From Ectopseudomonas mendocina (GTDB lineage Bacteria > Pseudomonadota > Gammaproteobacteria > Pseudomonadales > Pseudomonadaceae), in the NCBI RefSeq assembly GCF_007049795.1, contig NZ_SCFY01000019.1, positions 26,625-90,624 of the forward strand: DNA of 64,000 nt, in the 5' to 3' direction. A model generated the notes under the pieces. The model saw only the letters and a list, made by a program, of their open reading frames with translations. It was not told where the DNA came from and ran no database searches. The position numbers and the translations under genes were made by a program. This document shows, one piece after another, positions 61,201 through 64,000 of this stretch (positions are counted from its first letter, which is position 1; each line of letters begins with the position of its first letter).

Positions 61201-61241
61201 AAAAAAGGCCAGCCACGCAGCGCGAACTGCATGGACTGGCC
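61201..61241 (-). terminator. Terminator-like hairpin between the YqaJ and RDF-like genes
   Basis: On the minus strand GGCCAG ... CTGGCC is followed by TTTTTT. A second such hairpin lies at 62296-62329, so two of the module's gaps carry one. Confidence 0.7.
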
Positions 61242-61271
61242 AAGGGAGGGAAGGGATGTAAACGTTGGGTT

Positions 61272-62276
61272 TCAGCCGACCAGGAAGCGCCGTGCACCTG
61301 GTTTCAGCAGCGGGTACTTGGCCTGCAGGTAGGGCTTGTCCTTGAGCAGTTGAGCGACATCGAGGCCGATGCTGTCCTTGGCCTTGCGCCAACTGACGTA
61401 GCCATTGGAAAACTCCGCTCTACTGGCATCGCCCATGGCTTGCTGCAACATCTGCTTAAGCTCGGCCTCGCGCTTTTCCTTATCGGCAATCGACTGGCGA
61501 ACGGCCTTCAGTTCAATAAAGGCTGCGGCCAGTCCGGCATGTCCGCTGAAGTCGACGACCTGACCGTTATCCTCCGGGTAGAGGCAGCGCAGGGCTGATT
61601 CAGCGGACGCGGTGCCATCAGCCGGTGGTGGCGTGTCGGTTTCCACGTAATGCCAGAACTTGCGCTCTAGCTCGATCAGGCGAGCGATCATCTGCTCATC
61701 CCGCTCGATGCGGTGGATCTCCAGCGACTGACCACCCAGCAGTACTGCTACATCCGCCGCCTGCTTGCCGGTGACGGCGAGCTGGTGCATCACCTGCAGC
61801 TGCACATACTCCGGCACGCCATCTTTCCAGAGACGTGCCCCGTTTATGCCGGCTGTCTTACATTCGAGGATCTGCACATCGTCGGCCCCGATCACCTCGC
61901 GGTCGATGTTGGCCAGCATCCAGGGCAGCTCCGGATCCGCGTGCTGCAGCACGGCGTTGATGCGCCGTACCTTATTCCTAGTGCGCTTGCTGTAATGCCA
62001 GGCCACGATGGGTTCCAGCACATTGCCCCAGTACATCGGGCTTTCCTCATCCTGAGGATCAGCCTTGGGGAGGCCGACATCGCGGCCGGTCTTCTCCATC
62101 CACAGCTCCAGCTGCGATTTGTAGGGGTTGAGTCCTACCGCAGCAGCGGCATCCGAACTGCCGATGCCCTGCTTGCGGATCTGCAGCCAGTCCTCGCGTG
62201 GCAGCTCCTTGGTGCTGACCAGGCGCAGGGCAGGGCGTTTCTTGCTGGTGCTGCCATTCAATGATGTTGCTTTCAT
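61272..62276 (-). CDS. YqaJ-family viral recombinase/exonuclease
   Basis: A 334-residue lambda-exonuclease-like nuclease. Motifs are GIGSSDAAAAVGLNPYKSQLELWMEKTGR, then the PD-(D/E)XK core (VIGADDVQILECKTAG: D then E-X-K) and the QLQVMHQLAVTG helix. The ATG at 62276 has AGGTG at good spacing; a GTG at 62285 is possible. It would resect DNA ends for single-strand annealing recombination, usually with a Bet/RecT partner, which is not seen in the window. Confidence 0.88.
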   Translation of the reverse strand: MKATSLNGSTSKKRPALRLVSTKELPREDWLQIRKQGIGSSDAAAAVGLNPYKSQLELWMEKTGRDVGLPKADPQDEESPMYWGNVLEPIVAWHYSKRTRNKVRRINAVLQHADPELPWMLANIDREVIGADDVQILECKTAGINGARLWKDGVPEYVQLQVMHQLAVTGKQAADVAVLLGGQSLEIHRIERDEQMIARLIELERKFWHYVETDTPPPADGTASAESALRCLYPEDNGQVVDFSGHAGLAAAFIELKAVRQSIADKEKREAELKQMLQQAMGDASRAEFSNGYVSWRKAKDSIGLDVAQLLKDKPYLQAKYPLLKPGARRFLVG

Positions 62277-62295
62277 GCTGTTCACCTGCAGACAT

Positions 62296-62329
62296 AAAAA
62301 CGCCCGACCAACACAAGGCTGACCGGGCG
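62296..62329 (-). terminator. Intrinsic terminator between DUF932 and YqaJ genes
   Basis: Read on the minus strand: CGCCCGGTCA ... TGGTCGGGCG then TTTTTA. Confidence 0.75.
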
Positions 62330-62351
62330 CGAGGGTTGATGTAATTGAGGG

Positions 62352-63320
62352 TTAAGCGGCGAGTTGCAGTGCTGCATCCAGGGCGCGTTGCTTGATCTGC
62401 GCCCCTTGGCCGAACCAGGCCGAGTCCATGCGGTATTCGTTGCTACGTGCACGGCGCTCGTGGTCGACGTACTCGGTCACGGCGTTGAGCAGGCCCCAGG
62501 CAGTGCCGCGTGCCGAGTCCAGCTGGCTACCGCGACCACGGCCTTCGTACAGCTCCTGAACCTTGCGCAGAGCTCGCTCGTTGGGTAGTTGCTCAGGCAG
62601 AGCGCCGGTTGGGCTGGTTTCGCACAGCACGTTCAGGAAGAACCCCATTGCCTCATGCCACTGCACCTTGCGCTCAGCCAGAGCACGCATGCGGTACATG
62701 AAGTCGTCCCATTGCGAGACGGCGATGCCGAGCTGCTTCTTCACCAAGTCGCCGTCGAAGCGGGTGCTGTGCGGAACCTTGATCGCACGACTGGTGCCGT
62801 CCAGGGCGATGGTCAGGGTGTTGTTGCAGACTACGCGGATGGTGGTGGGGGTTGCTGTGGTGGCCAGGGTGCCGTCGCAGGACGTGGCCAGCAGCAAATA
62901 GCCATTCACCTGGTCGTTACCCTTGAGTGCAGCGCCCTGTCCGGTGCGTGCCAGGGCCCAAAACTTGCGGCCGCCCTTGAGTACCCCAGCGGTTTCCAGC
63001 TCGTAGCCGGAGACCTCGGTCAGGTCGCGGTAAAACTCCAGGACATCCTTTGGCTGCACGGTGTGATATCGCTGCGAGACCACCGAAAGCGGTGCCTTGG
63101 TGTCCGAACGGTAGAGCACCTTCTGTTCTGGGAATGAGTGGATCGCGCCGAGATGGCCGATAGCGTCCGACTTGAAGTGCACTGGGCTTTCCAGAATCTG
63201 CCAGTCCATGCCGGCTTCGCGTTGCCAGACTTCGATGGGCTGTTTCTGCGGCAGGTTGTTGCCCAGGCCGTGCCACGGAGTAGCGCCTACGTAGGCCATT
63301 TGTTCGATTTGATGTGCCAT
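62352..63320 (-). CDS. DUF932 (phage/plasmid-like) protein
   Basis: Encodes 322 residues of the DUF932 family: N-terminal YVGATPWHGLGNNLPQKQPIEVW, a central QPKDVLEFYRDLTE, and TIRVVCNNTLTIAL. The family is widespread on plasmids and integrative elements next to YqaJ/RadC genes; its activity is not known. AAAGGA precedes the ATG. A terminator separates it from yqaJ. Confidence 0.9.
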   Translation of the reverse strand: MAHQIEQMAYVGATPWHGLGNNLPQKQPIEVWQREAGMDWQILESPVHFKSDAIGHLGAIHSFPEQKVLYRSDTKAPLSVVSQRYHTVQPKDVLEFYRDLTEVSGYELETAGVLKGGRKFWALARTGQGAALKGNDQVNGYLLLATSCDGTLATTATPTTIRVVCNNTLTIALDGTSRAIKVPHSTRFDGDLVKKQLGIAVSQWDDFMYRMRALAERKVQWHEAMGFFLNVLCETSPTGALPEQLPNERALRKVQELYEGRGRGSQLDSARGTAWGLLNAVTEYVDHERRARSNEYRMDSAWFGQGAQIKQRALDAALQLAA

Positions 63321-63410
63321 GACGAGTTTCCTTTAGGTGCAGGCCGGCATAAAGCGCTGCGCAGAGCGCAGCACCGACTGAATTAATGAGTGAGAAGAGT
63401 GGAGCGCCGA

Positions 63411-63740
63411 TCAGGCCGGCAGATTGAAGCGATGGCCGCAGAGCAGGCAGAGGTTGTGGGCCAAAACGTGGCGGTCGAGTGACTCACCGAGTTGCGCGCC
63501 GAGAACGCAGCCACCAACTCCGCCGGCGAGGCCGCCGAGGATGGCGCCCGACACGGAACCGAGGGTGATGCCGACAGGGCCGGCGAAAGCGCCGATAGCT
63601 GCTCCAGCCTGACCACCAGCCAGGGCAGCACTAACTCCACGAGCAACACCACCGACAGTGCCGATGGCCGCGCCAGCTTTCATGGCGTGATGGAAGGACG
63701 CGACTTTGGGGGAGTGACAGCGAGGGCACTGCAATGACAT
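63411..63740 (-). CDS. Zinc-ribbon/glycine-zipper membrane protein
   Basis: Encodes 109 residues. Two Cys pairs at the ends (SLQCPRCHSP and LCLLCGHRF) probably form one zinc site. Between them is a long Gly/Ala-rich glycine zipper (GAAIGTVGGVARGVSAALAGGQAGAAIG...) likely to insert in a membrane. AAGGAGG precedes the ATG. It is the first complete gene of the minus-strand module. The role is unknown. Confidence 0.75.
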   Translation of the reverse strand: MSLQCPRCHSPKVASFHHAMKAGAAIGTVGGVARGVSAALAGGQAGAAIGAFAGPVGITLGSVSGAILGGLAGGVGGCVLGAQLGESLDRHVLAHNLCLLCGHRFNLPA

Positions 63741-63812
63741 GGGGAGAACCTCCTTGGTGTTATTTCATTGCAGTTATGTGTGGCTGAGATTTTTTTGAAT
63801 TGAAATTCAAAT

Positions 63813-63837
63813 AAAAAACACCGGCACAAGGCCGGTG
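63813..63837 (-). terminator. Intrinsic terminator of a gene beyond the right edge
   Basis: On the minus strand CACCGGC-CTTGT-GCCGGTG is followed by TTTTTT, ending a transcript that comes from the right. Confidence 0.85.
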
Positions 63838-63896
63838 ATGGGGCGAAATTAAAAATAATCATCTTAGTTCAATTCGGACAGGTCTTATCTTGTCAT

Positions 63897-64000
63897 TTAT
63901 AATCGGCGATTTTCAAGGTAGTTGTCGCGTGAGCGTGTCACGCTGCCTTTGATGTTTGCTGCAGTACCGCTTCCCGCTCCGGGTTCAGGCACACGATTGG
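63897..64000 (-). CDS. Possible 3' end of a minus-strand gene
   Basis: About 34 codons are open from the window edge to a TAA at 63897-63899, ending RSRDNYLENRRL, roughly 60 bases ahead of the terminator at 63813. A second frame ends earlier (TGA at 63938). Which is real cannot be decided from this length. Confidence 0.3.
   Translation of the reverse strand, partial: NRVPEPGAGSGTAANIKGSVTRSRDNYLENRRL

Overview
The window looks like a chromosomal segment of a Pseudomonas species. It carries the genus-typical ethanol-oxidation cluster in the order known from P. putida (pedS2/R2-pedE-pedF ... pedH-pedI) joined to a pqqABCDE operon as in P. aeruginosa. It also carries the conserved thrS-infC-rpmI-rplT-pheST-ihfA block ending in a tRNA-Pro gene, and Pseudomonas-type REP palindromes are scattered through its left part. 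I cannot name the species from sequence alone.

Region 1 (1-23.3 kb) is a periplasmic quinoprotein alcohol-oxidation system. It starts inside a sensor kinase/response regulator pair and includes a pentapeptide-repeat protein. Two paralogous PQQ alcohol dehydrogenases follow: one with the calcium-type Ser (349) and one with the extra lanthanide-type Asp (325) two residues after the catalytic Asp. There is also a cytochrome c550, three accessory periplasmic proteins, an ABC-type binding protein and an aldehyde dehydrogenase. The rest of the region holds PQQ biosynthesis (pqqA-E plus an S9 peptidase), an iron-type alcohol dehydrogenase with a hybrid kinase (ercA/ercS), and a PA2779/PA2778-type gene pair. 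Two promoter-associated motifs can be read: one shared by the two dehydrogenase genes, the other shared by the cytochrome and aldehyde dehydrogenase genes.

Region 2 (23.3-32.6 kb) is core genome: a PuuB-like oxidase, tRNA-Val, the thrS translation block, ihfA, a MerR-like gene and tRNA-Pro(GGG).

Region 3 (32.6 kb to the window end) is accessory DNA that begins exactly after tRNA-Pro and runs off the right edge. It opens with a Gp2/YagK-type protein carrying an HUH-like motif, a large PD-(D/E)XK protein of unknown role, an AlpA regulator, and an SOS-boxed umuDC pair. Several unknown genes follow, one with UDG-like motifs. Next is a WYL regulator facing a perfect 18-bp palindrome and a zinc-ribbon/OB-fold plus two membrane-protein genes. 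Then comes a compact defence operon, 43.8-59.4 kb: hsdM-hsdS-(PD-(D/E)XK gene)-zorA-zorB-zorC-zorD-(43-aa ORF)-hsdR. This is a type I restriction-modification system split by a complete type I Zorya system. The right end is a minus-strand module typical of integrative elements (zinc-ribbon/glycine-zipper protein, DUF932, YqaJ nuclease, recombination-directionality-like protein, RadC-like protein), with terminator-like hairpins in two of its gaps. No integrase, transposase or CRISPR array is visible.

Family calls come from motifs and remembered family features; no database search was run.
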